Shown: positions 49,430 through 61,490, counted from the stretch's first letter. The stretch: DNA of 64,000 bases from Prorocentrum cordatum (GCA_963575745.1 CAUYUJ010008546.1:265469-329468); one strand, 5' to 3'. Made by a program: numbers and translations. The notes: generated by a model not told the origin, from the sequence alone.

Positions 49430-50890
49430 GCGCACCTCTCACACGCTTCGTGGCCCCATACGGAGCTCCACCGGAGGTCCCAGTGGCAGGGTCCGCATGC
49501 AGATCCACAACCATTTCGGCGCACCCCTCATGTTCAGTAGCAGGAGCCGCATGCAGTTCCACCTCCATTTCGGCGCACCCCTCACACGTTTCGCGGCCCC
49601 ATAGGTCGCTCCACCGACTGCCCCTGTGGCATGGTCCGCATGCAGTTCCACCTCCATGTCGGCGCACCCCTCGCACGTTTAGTGGCCCCCATGAGGTGCT
49701 GCGCCGAAGGCCCCAGTGGCAGAGTCCGCATGCAGCTCCACTTCCATTTCGGCGCACCCTCACACGCTTCGTGGCCCCCCCAGTGGCAGGGTCCGCATGC
49801 AGTTCCACCATTTCGGCGCACCCGTCACACGATCCGTGGCCCCATCGGGAGCTCCACCGAAGGCCCCAGCGGCAGGGTCCGCAAGCAGTTCCACCTCCAT
49901 TTCGGCGCACCCTTCACACGTTTCTTGGCCCCATAGGTAGCTCCACCGAAGGCCCCAGTGGCAGGGTCCACATGCAGTTCCACTTCCATTTCGGCGCACC
50001 CCTCACACGCTTCGTGGCCCCTTAAGGAGCTCCGCCGAAGGCCCCCGTGGCAGGGTCCGCATGCAGTTCCACCCCCATTTAGGCTCACCCCTCACACGTT
50101 TCGTGGCCCCATATGGTGCTGCGCCGAAGGCTCCAATGGCAGGGTGCGGCAGTTCCACCTCCATTTCGACGCACCCCCCACACGTTTCGTGGCCCCATAG
50201 AGTGTTGCGCCGAAGGCCCCAGTGGCAGGCTCCGAATGTAATTCCACCCCCCTTTCGGCGCACCCCTCACACGCTTCGTGGCCCCTTAAGGAGCTCCGCC
50301 GAAGGCCTGCCACGGGTCCGCATGCAGTTCCACCCCCATTTCGGCGCACCCCTCACACGTTTCGTGGCCCCATAGGATGCTCCACCGAAGGCCCCAGCGG
50401 TAGGGGCCGCATGCAGGTCCACTTCCATGTCGGCACACCCCTCACACGTGTCGTGGCCCAAGAGGAGTTCCACCGAAGGCCCCCGTGGCAGGGTCCGCAC
50501 AAACTTAAATTCTTATTTCGGCGCACCCCTCACACCCTTCGTTGCCCTTGAGGGTGCCGCCGAAGGCCCCAGTGGCAGGGTCCGCACGCAGTTCTACCTC
50601 CAATGCGGCGCACCCCTCACACGATCCGTGGCCCCATCGGGAGCTCCACCGAAGGCCCCAGCGGCAGGGTCCGCAAGCAGTTCCACCCCCAATCCGGCGC
50701 ACCCCTCACACGTTGCGTGGCCCCAGTGGCAGCACACGCACGCGGTTCCACCTGCCATTTCAGCGCACCCTTCACACGTCTCGTGGCCTCACATGGGGCT
50801 CCACACCGACGGCTCCGGTGGCAGCGTCCGCATGGCGTACCTGTGCTAATTTTGGCACATCCGTCACACGCGTCGTAGCCCCAGAGAGGT
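49430..50890 (+). repeat. About 89-bp tandem array
   Basis: About 16 units, each with GGCAGGGTCCGCATGCAGTT, CATTTCGGCGCACCCCTCAC and CGTTTCGTGGCCCC. Spacing is 89-90 bp with one short unit (about 49757-49820). Because 89 is not divisible by three, successive units are read in different frames. Confidence 0.95.
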
Positions 50891-51934
50891 TCACCGAGGA
50901 CGATACCCACAGCTGCGTTCTCGCAACTGCACATGGCTGGGTCCTTCGCCAGGATAATGTTTGGTGGCGCAGCTTGTTCCTGCTCGCTTTCTCCCTGCTC
51001 AGGGTCTCTGTCGATTTAGTCGTATTCTCGGTGCTTTACTCCACGTGTTGCCGACTAGGTTGGGAGCAGCTTCCGCTGCCGCAGGACCCTTCACTTCATA
51101 CCGTGATCATGTAAGTCGCCCGCTTGCGCCTCCAAGCTTGTTTACTTGCCGGGCGTTTTGAGGCGGGCTGATGCTCTCCTTCGGCTGCCAGCGCTGCTAA
51201 TTTCAGTTGGTACGTTCGGGTCAGAACCTGCCTAAGTCGTAGCCCTGTCAGGGGAATCAGATCGTCCCCCATCATGTTCGTCTGGGGAGGTCCAGCTTCT
51301 CATCATCCTAAGAATTATCCTCGCTGCTGGCCGAGTCGCATCGTGTCGCGTAGTCTCCGTCTTGCTTCCCTACAGCTGTTTTTTTGTATCATGAGCATGC
51401 ATGGCGGTAGTGGTTCCCCAGGCCCTCTACGTGGCGGGGTGCGAGCACATCACCGTCGGTGGGGGGGCCCAGCGCTCCCGGAGCAGACGATCCCGCAGTG
51501 CCGATCCGCGCTCGATCGCATATTCTCCCTGCTGCCGTACCCGTTGCCGTGCCTTGGCCTTTGCTTGATCCCTGCGGGCGGAGGCGAGCCAGATCACCTT
51601 CGCGGGGTCCACCTGCGCGGCGGGCGCTATCCTGAGAGCATCGCAAGCATCGGCGGATTCTGCGGTTTGCGGCTCTTGGCCTCGGCAACACAGGAAGGCT
51701 GCTACCTCTGTGCGACGGGAATCTCGAGCCCCTTCGCGAGTCGCAGGTCTGGTCAGACCGTCATGTTCAAATCATTCGCGTGAGTGCTGATCTGCGAGGG
51801 CCTGGATTCGTTGGTATTGTTTCTATTCACCAGCAGGCGCAGCAGCCGTCAGAATCTGGAGTCGTGTACAACCTCTCACCCGAAGGCCCAGGACGGAAAG
51901 CCAGTCAAACAGGCATCCCCAGTTAGGCTTTCTG
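50891..51934. other. Unassigned region
   Basis: Mixed-composition DNA. The minus strand 51612-51427 encodes an Ala/Arg-rich helical stretch, but no domain is recognised. Confidence 0.35.
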
Positions 51935-52100
51935 TATCGAAGACACCTACGGCGAATCACCGCCGCACCCTCCCTTTTGGAAGTGCCTATGTGGCCGAAC
52001 GTTGTAGCCGGAGCTCGGCCAAGCTATCGGTCATGTGTTCCCCCAGCCGTTGTGGAAACGCTTCGGGGAACACATGGGGGAGAAAGATGAATAGGAGGAG
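51935..52100 (+). repeat. Dispersed spacer repeat, copy 1
   Basis: CCTACGGCGAATCACCGCCG through GGGGAACACATGGG matches 55785-55925 in the same orientation. In both cases a CTTGGG-type tract is next to it. Confidence 0.82.
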
Positions 52101-52760
52101 CGATCTCTGTGGGCTTTCCGGGAAGTTCTCTCGGAGGTCTCTTTGGAGCCTCTCGGGCCGTCTTTGGCTGTCTTAGGGCCATCTTGGGTGCATCTTCGGC
52201 CGCCTTGGAGACATCTTGACGCCGTCGTGGGTTCTCTTGGGACCGTCGTAGCCGTCTTGGAGATCAATTGGGCCGATCTTGGGGGATTATTTGGCCATTG
52301 TGGGCCGTCGGAAGGCGGACAATGAGCAAAAGCAACACACCTTCAAAATTTTCAGAGCATATCTGATTTTGGCTCCTTCGAGCATTCCTGTATGTTCTCT
52401 TGAAGGCCTCTTGGGCCGTCTTTGTGGTCTCTTGGGGCTTCTTGGGCCGTCCTGGACAAGTTGACGCCGTCCTAGGCTGTCTTGAGTGCAACTTAGGCCG
52501 TCTTGGACACATCTTGCGGCCATCTTGGGCTCTCTTGGGGCCATCTTGGCCGCCCTGGAGGCCATGTTCGGCGTTTTGGAGGCCTCTTGGGCCATCTTTG
52601 GGCCCTCGTGGGACCGTCTCGGGGACTTCTTGGGCCGTCATTGGGATTTTTTTGAGGCCTCTGCGGCGATCAGGGCGCTCTTAGTGGTCTGTTGGGCCGT
52701 CTTTGGCCGTCGGAAGGCCGAGAAGGAGCAACAGCCAAGCACATTCAAACACCTAAGGTA
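52101..52760 (+). repeat. CTTGGG-type minisatellite with two spacers
   Basis: The array is broken at about 52305-52375 and 52705-52760 by related AT-richer spacers (GTCGGAAGGC...GAGCAA...CA...TTCAAA). Confidence 0.85.
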
Positions 52761-52839
52761 AAATTACGCTGCCGAGGAACCCCACATACTTATATTATGG
52801 CTGGAGTGATGATAGCTGAAGTGAAGCATGTAAGAATGA

Positions 52840-53420
52840 TGTTGGTGGCCGTTGCCACCCCCTGCGCACCCCCTATTTTGTCCAGAAAGTGCCACGCCTG
52901 CTATGCCCTGGACGACTGTCGTGCATAGCGGCCGCGGTGAGGGACCACCCCCTGCGCACCCCCTATGGTGTCGAGAAAGTGCCACACCTGCTATGCCCTG
53001 GACGACCGTCGTGCATAGCGGCCGCGGTGAGGGACCAACCCCTCCGCACCCCCTATGGTGTCGAGAAAGTGCCACACCTGCTATGCCCTGGACGACCGTC
53101 TCGAATAGCGGCCGCGCTCGGGGACCACCCCCTGCGCACCCCCTATGGAATCGAGAAAGTGCCACGCCTACTATGCCCTGGACGACCGTCTCGGATAGCG
53201 GCCGCGCTCAGGGACCACCCCCTGCGCACCCCCTATGGAATCGAGAAAGTGCCACGCCTACTATGCCCTGGACGACCGTCTCGGATAGCGGCCGCGCTCA
53301 GGGACCACCCCCTGCGCACCCCCTATGGTGTCGAGAAAGTGCCACGCCTGCTATGCCCTGGACGACCGTCTCGGATAGCGGCCGCGCTCAGGGACCACCC
53401 CCTGCGCACCCCCTAAGTGT
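52840..53420 (+). repeat. Satellite array, 90-bp units
   Basis: Six units exactly 90 bp apart (CCCTATGG at 52961, 53051, 53141, 53231, 53321), most with a GCGGCCGC site. Confidence 0.96.
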
Positions 53421-54800
53421 CGAGAAAGTGCCACGCCTGCTCTGCCCTGGACGACCGGCGCGGATAGGGGGACCACCCCGTGCGCACCCCCTATGGTATC
53501 GAGAAACTGCCACGCCTGCTACGGCCTGGACGACCGGCGCGGATAGGGGGACCACCCCCTGCGCACCCCCTATGGTGTCGAGAAAGCTGCCACGCCTGCT
53601 ACGGCCTGGACGACCGGCGCGGATAGGGGGACCACCCCCTGCGCACCCACTATGGCGTCGAGAAACTGCCACGCCTGCTACGGCCTGGACGACCGGCGCG
53701 GAAAGGGGGACCACCCCCTGCGCACCCCCTATGGTGTCGAGAAAGTGCCACGCCTGCTACGGCCTGGACGACCGGCGCGGATAGGGGGACCACCCCCCTG
53801 CGCACCCCCTATGGTGTCGAGAAACTGCCACGCCTGCTACGGCCTGGACGACCGGCGCGGATAGGGGGACCACCCCGTGCGCACCCCTATGGGTCGAGAA
53901 ACTGCCACGCCTGCTACGGCCTGGACGACCGGCGCGGATAGGGGGACCACCCCCTGCGCACCCCCTATGGTGTCGAGAAAGTGCCACGCCTGCTACGGCC
54001 TGGACGACCGGCGCGGATAGGGGGACCACCCCGTGCGCACCCCCTATGGTGTCGAGAAACTGCCACGCCTGCTACGGCCTGGACGACCGGCGCGGATAGG
54101 GGGACCACCCCGTGCGCACCCACTACGGCGTCGAGAAACTGCCACGCCTGCTACGGCCTGGACGACCGGCGCGGATAGGGGGACCACCCCCTGCGCACCC
54201 CCTACGGCGTCGAGAAACTGCCACGCCTGCTACGGCCTGGACGACCGGCGCGGATAGGGGGACCACCCCGTGCGCACCCCCTATGGTGTCGAGAAAGTGC
54301 CACGCCTGCTACGGCCTGGACGACCGGCGCGGATAGGGGGACCACCCCGTGCGCACCCCCTATGGTGTCGAGAAACTGCCACGCCTGCTACGGCCTGGAC
54401 GACCGGCGCGGATAGGGGGACCACCCCGTGCGCACCCCCTATGGTATCGAGAAAGTGCCACGCCTGCTACGGCCTGGACGACCGGCGCGGATAGGGGGAC
54501 CACCCCCTGCGCACCCCCTATGGTGTCGAGAAACTGCCACGCCTGCTGCGGCCTGGACGACTGGCGCGGATAGGGGGACCACCCCGTGCGCACCCACTAT
54601 TGCGTCGAGAAACTGCCACGCCTGCTGCGGCCTGGACGACTGGCGCGGATAGGGGGACCACCCCGTGCGCACCCACTATTGCGTCGAGAAAGTGCCACGC
54701 CTGCTACGGCCTGGACGACCGGCGCGGATAGGGGGACCACCCCGTGCGCACCCCCTATGGTATCGAGAAAGTGCCACGCCTGCTACGGCCTGGACGACCG
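53421..54800 (+). repeat. Satellite array, 79-bp units
   Basis: About 17 units of about 79 bp, closely similar to each other, lacking the GCGGCCGC part. Each unit has inverted arms ATAGGGGG and CCCCCTAT. Confidence 0.96.
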
Positions 54801-55060
54801 AGCTGAGCTGTGCTGAGCTGAGCGGAGTTGTGCTGAACTGTGCTGAGCAGTGCTGTGCTGTGCTGTGCTGTGCTGTGCTGTGCTGTGCTGTGCTAAGCTG
54901 TGCTGTGCTGAGCTGAGCTGAGCTGAGCTGTGCTGAGCTATGCTGAGCAGTGCTGTGTTGTGCTGTGCTGAGCTGAGCTGAGCTGTGCTGAGCTGAGCTG
55001 AGCTGAGCTGAGCTGTGCTGAGCTATGCTGAGCAGTGCTGTGCTGTGCTGTGCTGTGCGA
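54801..55060 (+). repeat. (GCTGW)n pentamer array
   Basis: TGCTG and AGCTG pentamers, starting directly where the 79-bp array ends. Confidence 0.96.
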
Positions 55061-55189
55061 GAAGGAGAAGGGGAGGGGGGAGATGTGAGACGCGGGTGCG
55101 GCGCGGCAGGGAAGGAAACCCAAACCCCACGAAACATGTGGGGAACAATGATTTTGACCTCCTCGGGCATTCCTGTATATCCCCCGGTA

Positions 55190-55650
55190 GGATTCCTAGA
55201 CCATCTTGGAGGCCTCTTGGGGCTTCTTGGGCCGACTTGGTCCAGCTTGTAACCGTCTTGAGGAGATCTTGGGCGTCTTTGGGGCATCTCGCGGGGCCTT
55301 CTTTGCCGTCTTAGAGGCGTCTTGGGACCATCTTGCAGGCTATGGCTATCTGGAGCCATCTTGGCCGCTTTGGAGAAGTCTCGGGACCATCTTGGCGGCC
55401 ATCTGGAGCAATTCTGGCCGTCTTGGAGGCGATTTGGGCAAGGGGCTCTTGATTTCGAGAAGCTCTCTGGGGGGCTGGCGGGCTGAGGGGGATTTTTTTT
55501 TAGAAAAGACCCCAAATCCACCCAGACATCCAGCACGCCGGGCACCCGTGTGATGAATCAAGAGGTGGCGGCCGTCTGGGGGGGGCTCTCTTGGGGCCGC
55601 TTGGGGCCATCCTGGCCGTCTTGGATGCGATTTGGCCAATGAGAGGTGGA
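55190..55650 (+). repeat. CTTGGG-type minisatellite
   Basis: Degenerate units with a spacer at about 55435-55530. Confidence 0.85.
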
Positions 55651-55784
55651 TTTTGTGCAGCTCTCCGGGTGGTCGGCGCCTTGGGCCGAAGCCCCAGGGG
55701 GAGGTCTTTAGAAACGAACCAAACCTTTCTCATGTCTGGCACGCCGTGCACCCCTGTGGCAAGCCACCAGGGGGCGGCGGATCG

Positions 55785-55984
55785 AAGACGCCTACGGCGA
55801 ATCACCGCCGCCCCCTGCCTTGTAGGATACGCCTACGTGGCCAAACGTCTGATCAACGTCTGGCCACGCTACTGGGCCATGCGTTCCCACAGCCCTTGTG
55901 GAAACCATTTGGGGAACACGTGGGTGAGGAAGAGGAGGATGAGGAGAGGAAGGAACAGGGAGGATGAGGAGAAGGATGAGGAGA
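55785..55984 (+). repeat. Dispersed spacer repeat, copy 2
   Basis: Matches 51935-52100, then a GGA/GAT-rich end up to the left duplication of LINE-2. Confidence 0.8.
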
Positions 55985-55996
55985 CCTCTTGGGAGC
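55985..55996. repeat. LINE-2 left target-site duplication
   Basis: CCTCTTGGGAGC is identical to 62154-62165. The word is of the local minisatellite type, so partly expected by chance. Confidence 0.55.
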
Positions 55997-56224
55997 AAGG
56001 GCTCGAGCCGCTTTTTCAGGAACGGCCGCCCCCAGCCACCAGCCGCCGCGGCGATCGGCTGGTGCCGCCTCTCCCGCGCTGTACCCGACGAGACGAGGCA
56101 GGCCAAGGAACCTGCCTGGCACCGTCGTGCCCGCCTGAAGCGCCAGCAGGCGCGGAGGGTCATCCAAGCGTCGTACGCCCTGCTCGCACGACACCACAGC
56201 GGACAGCCAGGGATATTGCCGACC

Positions 56225-57325
56225 ATGGGACAAGGAGGCAAGGGCAAGGCCAGCAGCAAGAACGGCGACACCAAGGGCGCTGCACATGCTGGACCAGCTG
56301 GTGGACACAAAGTCCGCCCTGCCCGAGGACAGCTCCCTGCCCATTCACGGACGTGCTCACACTGCGCAGTAACAGTCAATCTCACCAAGGAGTGGTGCTG
56401 GCAGTGCGGACAGCAGTGGAAGGCGCCCAAACCATCCCAGCCTGCCGACGTTCAGGACTGCCCGTGGCGGGCGAACGCGCAGCAGGACAGCCCAACGGAC
56501 GACAAGGGCACGGACTACAGCGGCGTCATCCTGAAGATATAGGCGGCGTACGACGCAGCCGAGAAGGTCAGCAAGGTGGATGCCAAGCCGTTGCACGCAG
56601 TACTTGACACGGTCCGCGCCCAGCGAGATTCGGAGAAGACACCGATGCAGATGGCTCAGACTATGACCCAGAAGCTCGGGCAGAAGCAGAAGGCTCTGGA
56701 ACGCCACAAGTCAGCCCTCGAGGAGTTCACCCAAGAGGCGTTGGAGGCGGATATGAAGCTAGCCATGAAGAAGGAGAAGGTCGCGAAGGAGGAGGCCGCC
56801 ATCGAGGCCTGCATCAGCGACATCGCGAAGCTAGAGGAGGAGCAGAAGCAGTGGCTTGGCAAGGCTCGGGGCGAGCAACAGCCCAAGCCAGCAGCGGCGC
56901 AGGTGGCCGAGTCCTTCAACGGGCTCCAGGCGGCCTTGGCGGCGCTAGGCTCGGCGGCAGCAGGGGGCCCCAACCTCGTCCGCACGTTCGCCGAGTTCGC
57001 CGCTGCTCTGAAGGTGCACGGGCAGCAGGTGCCAGCGGCTGCGCAGGCCCCCACCGACGGCCAGCCGCTAGGTGTCGCAGCCACTGCCGCGCCCGACGGG
57101 ACCGCAGGCGGAGGCGCGCCTGCGCCTGCCAAATCAGACGGGGGCGGAGCCCCCACCGCGGGAGTGGCGGCGACAGCAGCTCGGCCTGCTGGGCCGAGCG
57201 CGACCGCACCTGGAGGCAACCAGGGGAAGGCGCCAACCGCCGCAGCCGCCACCGCTCCCGCGAACGGTGGGGATGAGAATGTTGAGGGGGAGCGAGGCCG
57301 AGGGCGCAGCCGCTCTCGTGGGTGA
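56225..57325 (+). pseudogene. LINE-2 ORF1 protein: zinc ribbon plus coiled coil
   Basis: The chosen start is ATG 56225 (gaccATGg), the first Met inside the element. About 39 residues on, a C4 ribbon RTCSHCAVTVNL, KEWCWQCGQQW matches LINE-1 (KCPGCG...KWCKNC), CX2C-X10-CX2C with Trp before the third Cys. A single in-frame TAG is at 56540-56542. Beyond it come DTVRAQRDSEKTPMQMAQTM, a long Lys/Glu/Ala coiled coil (EALEADMKLAMKKEKVAKEE) and an Ala/Gly/Pro-rich tail ending in an RGRGRSRSRG basic patch. Total 366 codons. Confidence 0.72.
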
Positions 57326-58070
57326 CCAGATCGCCTCGTCCCCCCTGCTGTCTCAGTCAATTGAAGGGGGATGCCAGGTGCGGCTTTTTGAAATTCTGCA
57401 CCGTCAACGGGTCCTGCTGGACCACGCTATCTGATTTCCTGACATCCTGCAATGCGTCTACTGTTTTTGCTCAGGAGCATAAGCATAGTTTAGTTGGTAA
57501 TTTAGAGGCCAGGCAGAAGCTCAGTAGGAGGGGCTGAGCTCCTTTCTGGGCGCCCTGCCTGCGTGGGCCCGCTGGTTTCCCGAGCGGGGGTGTAGGCGTA
57601 ATAGCTCGTAAGCATCTAGACCTTTGGGTAGACCCCCGCACATTGGCAGTCTATCCCCAGGCAGGCTTCTGCATATGTATTTTAGATCCAAGGCACACGG
57701 GCTCATCAGCTTGTATTCGAATTACTGAGTATCTGGAACGGGTCTGGGACCAGCGAATATCTGGCTAAATCTGACCTTGGGGCAGCACACCTTGGAGACT
57801 GGTGCGCCATGCGTTGCGGGGGGTGATTTCAACCTTAGCCCTGATGTACTTGAGCATGCACTGGCACCTGGCAGATTCGGAGGAGCAATTTGCAGACCAG
57901 ATGCGCCGACGCTCGTGCAGGGCGACCGCGCGTCGATGATAGATTTCTTCATTTGCAGTCGAGTGCTCACGTAAAGAGTTGGCGATTGCAATGTTGATCT
58001 TAGAGCCCACGTCCCACCGCACCGACCAGTCTACTTAGACATCGTCGAGGACGCCCAGGGTCTCAAAGTT
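57326..58070 (+). pseudogene. LINE-2 endonuclease, decayed
   Basis: TVNGSCWTTLSDFLTSC and VFAQEHKHSLVG correspond to LINE-1 VNANCW and IAQEHR. After a damaged stretch, VAGGDFNLSPDVLEHAL (D-x-N), RASMIDFFICSRVL and, in another frame, HVPPHRPVYLDIVED correspond to GADWN, RFDFFVVS and HRPVS. It is the same EEP endonuclease with several stops. Confidence 0.7.
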
Positions 58071-58980
58071 TTGAAGTTGTGTAAATATCAAAACATCGGG
58101 GTCACTCGGCCCGTGGGCCCCAACCCTGCCCCTCCTGACTACGGGGGCCTCTTGGAATCCCTCTCAGGGCCCTTGGAGGACCTTCAGGAGGAACCTGGGC
58201 AGCTACATCCAGTCCCTGCTGAACGAGCTGCTGAATTTCAGGAGCTCCAGGACGAAGTGTTTGCTGCTTGGGTCGGTAGGGCGCGGGCGGAACTAGAAGC
58301 CATTTTTCAATGTGATGGCGCCGATCGGCGCCAGAAGGGGGGCGCGCCTTATCGCTTCGTCCAGGTCTCGCTCGCAAAGCTCGCCATTACTCGCAGCAGC
58401 CCGTGCAAATCCGCATCGAGGGCGATGGGGTGGGTTGCTCGTCGTCTTCAGGAGTTTCGGAGTCTGCTCCGGAAAGGCGCGGCCCCCGACAGCTCGCAGT
58501 ATTTTGGCAGTCTTGCACGAGATGTAGCGCGAGGGCTACGCCTCCCTTTCCGTCAGCACTGGCCTGAAGGGGAAGCTTTCTGGAAGCCCATTTTGAAGTA
58601 CTTCGGTCTTGGTCTCTGCAGGCTCTGGAGGCGCCCATGGGATGCAGTCTTGGAGGAGCTGGAAGCCTGGGCCGCTCTGGCGAAAACCTTGGAGGACCTC
58701 GCGTTCAAAAAGGAGAAATCCCAGAAGAACGAATGCTGGAAGACCTGGTGTTCTGAAGCTTTGGAGGGCGGGGCCCGCTGGGCCCATGCCTACACCGCGC
58801 CGCCGCCCAATTTCAGGGAAGACGTTCTGAAGACCGAAGACGGGGAGTATACATGTGCATCCAGTGTTCGATTTCAGGCCCAGCGAGATTTGCGGAGCTC
58901 AGCCCGGAGGGCGACCACAGAGCCGTCTACCAGATGGATCCCGCAGCTGCCGCCTGACGCTCTGGCACCGAGTGCCCTTG
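58071..58980 (+). CDS. LINE-2 ORF2 linker, open segment
   Basis: A long open frame (58071-59255) carries ELQDEVFAAWVGRARAELEA, LAITRSSPCKSASRAMGWVA and KSQKNECWKTWCSEALEGGA. Position and composition match the LINE-1 linker, but no motif is recognised. It runs directly into the RT. Confidence 0.55.
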
Positions 58981-60070
58981 ATGGTGAGGACATCAGGAGA
59001 ATATCTAGTGGATTTAAGAAGCGCACCATTGCCGCGGACGGGGTCCACCCGAGACACTTCAGCCTGCTGTGCCCCGCCGCGCTCCAGGCGGTGTCTAGCC
59101 TCATGTCTGCGCAGGTGGCGCTGGGCAAAGGGCCCGCCCAGCCCCGTATCCCGCTGGTCCAATTGTTCGAGAAGCCAGAATCGGGGAGGAGACCGATTGG
59201 GTTTTTTCCAGAATTACTCCAGGATGGTTTCCAAGGTGCAGAGTCGGGACTGTAAAACCTGGGAGGGCTCCGTGAGACACCTGAAGGCTTTCAACATGGG
59301 GCCAGGCAGATCCACCACCGACGGGGTTTGGCGCCGAGCTGTTAGGTCTGCTCTTGCCGATGACACAGGTGAAGCGGCCAGCGCGCTATAGTGTGATTTG
59401 AAGCAGTGCTACGAGCACGTCGGCCACGAGCAGCTGTGGAACGAGTGTAGCGGGACGTCCTTTCCGTTACGCAGTCCACGGCTAGCCATCGACAGCTACA
59501 CGTGGCCGCGTGTTCTCACCATGGAGAGAGTATGCTCCCCTCTGCTGTACCCCGCCAGGGGGATCGTCGCGCGGGGTCTAGCACCGCCACTTTTGAGATC
59601 AAGGGGTACATGGTTCCGACAGTTGAAGGGATCAAGGAGGTGGAGGGGACGAAATTTATTATTCATGTTGACGATTTGGAGTTTGATTCGCACCATGTGG
59701 TGCCAGTGGAGTGCCTCAACCGTTTAGGCAGCATTGCGAGCCAGCTGACTGAGGCGCGCTCGCACAGGCTGGGGCTGCCGATTGCCTTGAAGAAAGGGTG
59801 CTTCACGACCAACAATCAGGAGGTAATGGATTTGGCTCCACAAGCCCTGGGCATGTACGGTTTCACTCTGGCGGGGGAAGTTGTGAACCTGGGGGTGGAC
59901 TTCTCGGTGGGCGCCCTCAGGAAGAAGCGTGCTACCAGGTCTCAGCCGTCTGGGACCCCTGGCCGCTTGTCGAAACGTAGGGCCCGATGGGCCAAGGCCC
60001 TCAGGAGGATGCCAAAAATCAAGGGGATGCGTGGTAAAGCTGGAGCCAAAGCCAAGTTGTTTTTTTTTTC
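58981..60070 (+). pseudogene. LINE-2 reverse transcriptase
   Basis: FKKRTIAADGVHPRHFSLLC and EKPESGRRPIGFFPELLQD (motifs 1-2) are followed, in the next frame, by a TAG at 59389-59391 and CDLKQCYEHVGHEQLW (motif A, Asp kept at 59395-59397). SPRLAIDSYTWPRVL and YPARGIVARG come next. In the third frame IIHVDDLEFDS carries motif C (59664-59675). The sequence pairs well with LINE-1 7159-8100. It ends at a T10 run (60060-60069), where the frame changes. Confidence 0.8.
60060..60069 (+). repeat. T10 homopolymer at a frameshift
   Basis: The coding frame changes exactly here (KAKLFFF, then QKPSITHGSD). A single-base length change explains it. Confidence 0.85.
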
Positions 60071-60724
60071 ATGGGCCAGAAGCCGAGCATCACGCACGGC
60101 AGCGACGTGGTTGCCTTGTCGGCCAAGGATGTGCACAGGTTGCGAGTATTGGGGGCCAAGTCGCTAGGCATCTGGAGCCCTGGAGCCTCCATCGACCTGA
60201 TCTGGGCCACCTCCCCCTCCAAGGATCCCATCTTGCACGCTGGTGACACGGTGGCGCGGTATGCGCGCGAATGGTGGGAGGCGGGAGATGATGACATTCG
60301 CGCGGCCGATGGCCTGTCGGCAGGTCAGTTGTCGAAGGCCTGCCACGGCTGCCTGCAGAGACTGGCGGCCATGCAAGTGTCGCAGGGATGGAGGCGTAGA
60401 GGCACACACCCCATCCTTGATGCGCTCTTGTGGGGAGTCGAAGCGGGGTGGGCGTTTACAGGGCCAGCCTCTTTTACATCGCGGGATGGTGCTGAGGTTC
60501 GGCTCACCGACTCCCCGCCCACGCTAGCGCAGAAGATCTTCATTCGGGGTTTGAAGAAGAAGCTCCTGGACGATACTACGCTGCGTTTACCGGCTCGGGA
60601 AAACCACCCCAGGGCCCAGGACATCAAGGAGAGGGGCCTCTGGACCGAGCCCATTCAGTTGTTGCTGAAATCGAAGGATCTGAACGCCCAGGGGAAAGGC
60701 ATCGCCAGGAATCTTTTTTTGTAG
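60071..60724 (+). pseudogene. LINE-2 RT-to-RNase H connector
   Basis: SDVVALSAKDVHRLRVLGAK and REWWEAGDDDIRAADGLSAG, ending QGKGIARNLF at a T7 run (60714-60720) and a stop at 60722-60724. It is homologous in position to LINE-1 8230-8670. Confidence 0.6.
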
Positions 60725-61490
60725 AGCTTATACGACGGCCTCTTCGCTGCACCGATGGGGGTTTGCCATCTCGCCCAAGTGCAGTTTCTGCCCCGCCTTG
60801 GACACGGCGCGGCACCGAGCATGGCGCTGCCCCCACGGCGAATCTCTGAGAGCGGGCCTTGACCCCACGATAGTTGAGGCCGCTGTGAGTGCAGGCGAGG
60901 AGGGCCCGTTTTATTTCTCATTATGGTTACCGACACCAGAGTTAGAAGTGCCAGGGCCGACCGAGGACCAGGTGCTCTATTTCAACGCTGATGGGCGGAT
61001 CGACCCGTTCATGTTTCAGAGTGGGGCCATCGTCTTCGGCGATGGGTCGGTGGTGGAGCCCAAGTGCGAGGTGCTCTCCAGAGGAGGCTGGTCTGCCATC
61101 GAGACGGATGCGGAGGGCAATTTGGTAAGAGGAATGCGAGGGGGTATCCCCAGCAGCCCGCCGCAGACCGCCGTCCTCACGGAACACCATGCCCTGATGG
61201 ATATGGTGGAGCATATAGAGGCCGGCTCAGAGGACCAGCATTTTTACCTGGATTGCGCCGCTGTGGTTTGGGGGGCCCAGGACGTGACCCGCGGCGCCCA
61301 GAAGAAGACGGCCCAGGCGGGCCATTGGAGGCGCATAAAGATCGCGGGGGCAAAAAGCTGGTCGACCCATAAGGTGAAAGCCCATCTGAGTGAGGACGAT
61401 ACGAATCAAGCCGCCTGGAAAACCCGTGAGAACACCTGGGCGGATGTTTTTGCCAAAGAGAGTGCGGGGGCTTTTTTTCCTCGGCCGTAG
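60725..61490 (+). pseudogene. LINE-2 CCHC motif and RNase H
   Basis: CSFCPALDTARHRAWRC (CX2CX7HX4C) starts at 60780. RNase H keeps all four acidic positions: IVFGDGSVV (Asp 61041-61043), LTEHHALMD (Glu 61182-61184), YLDCAAVV (Asp 61251-61253) and TWADVFAKES (Asp 61443-61445). A T7 run at 61472-61478 precedes the stop. One base there shifts the frame into the tail. Confidence 0.8.

Noticed and set aside
52840-54800. CRISPR-like array
   Set aside because: Units are near-identical over their whole length with no unique spacers, and the genome is eukaryotic.
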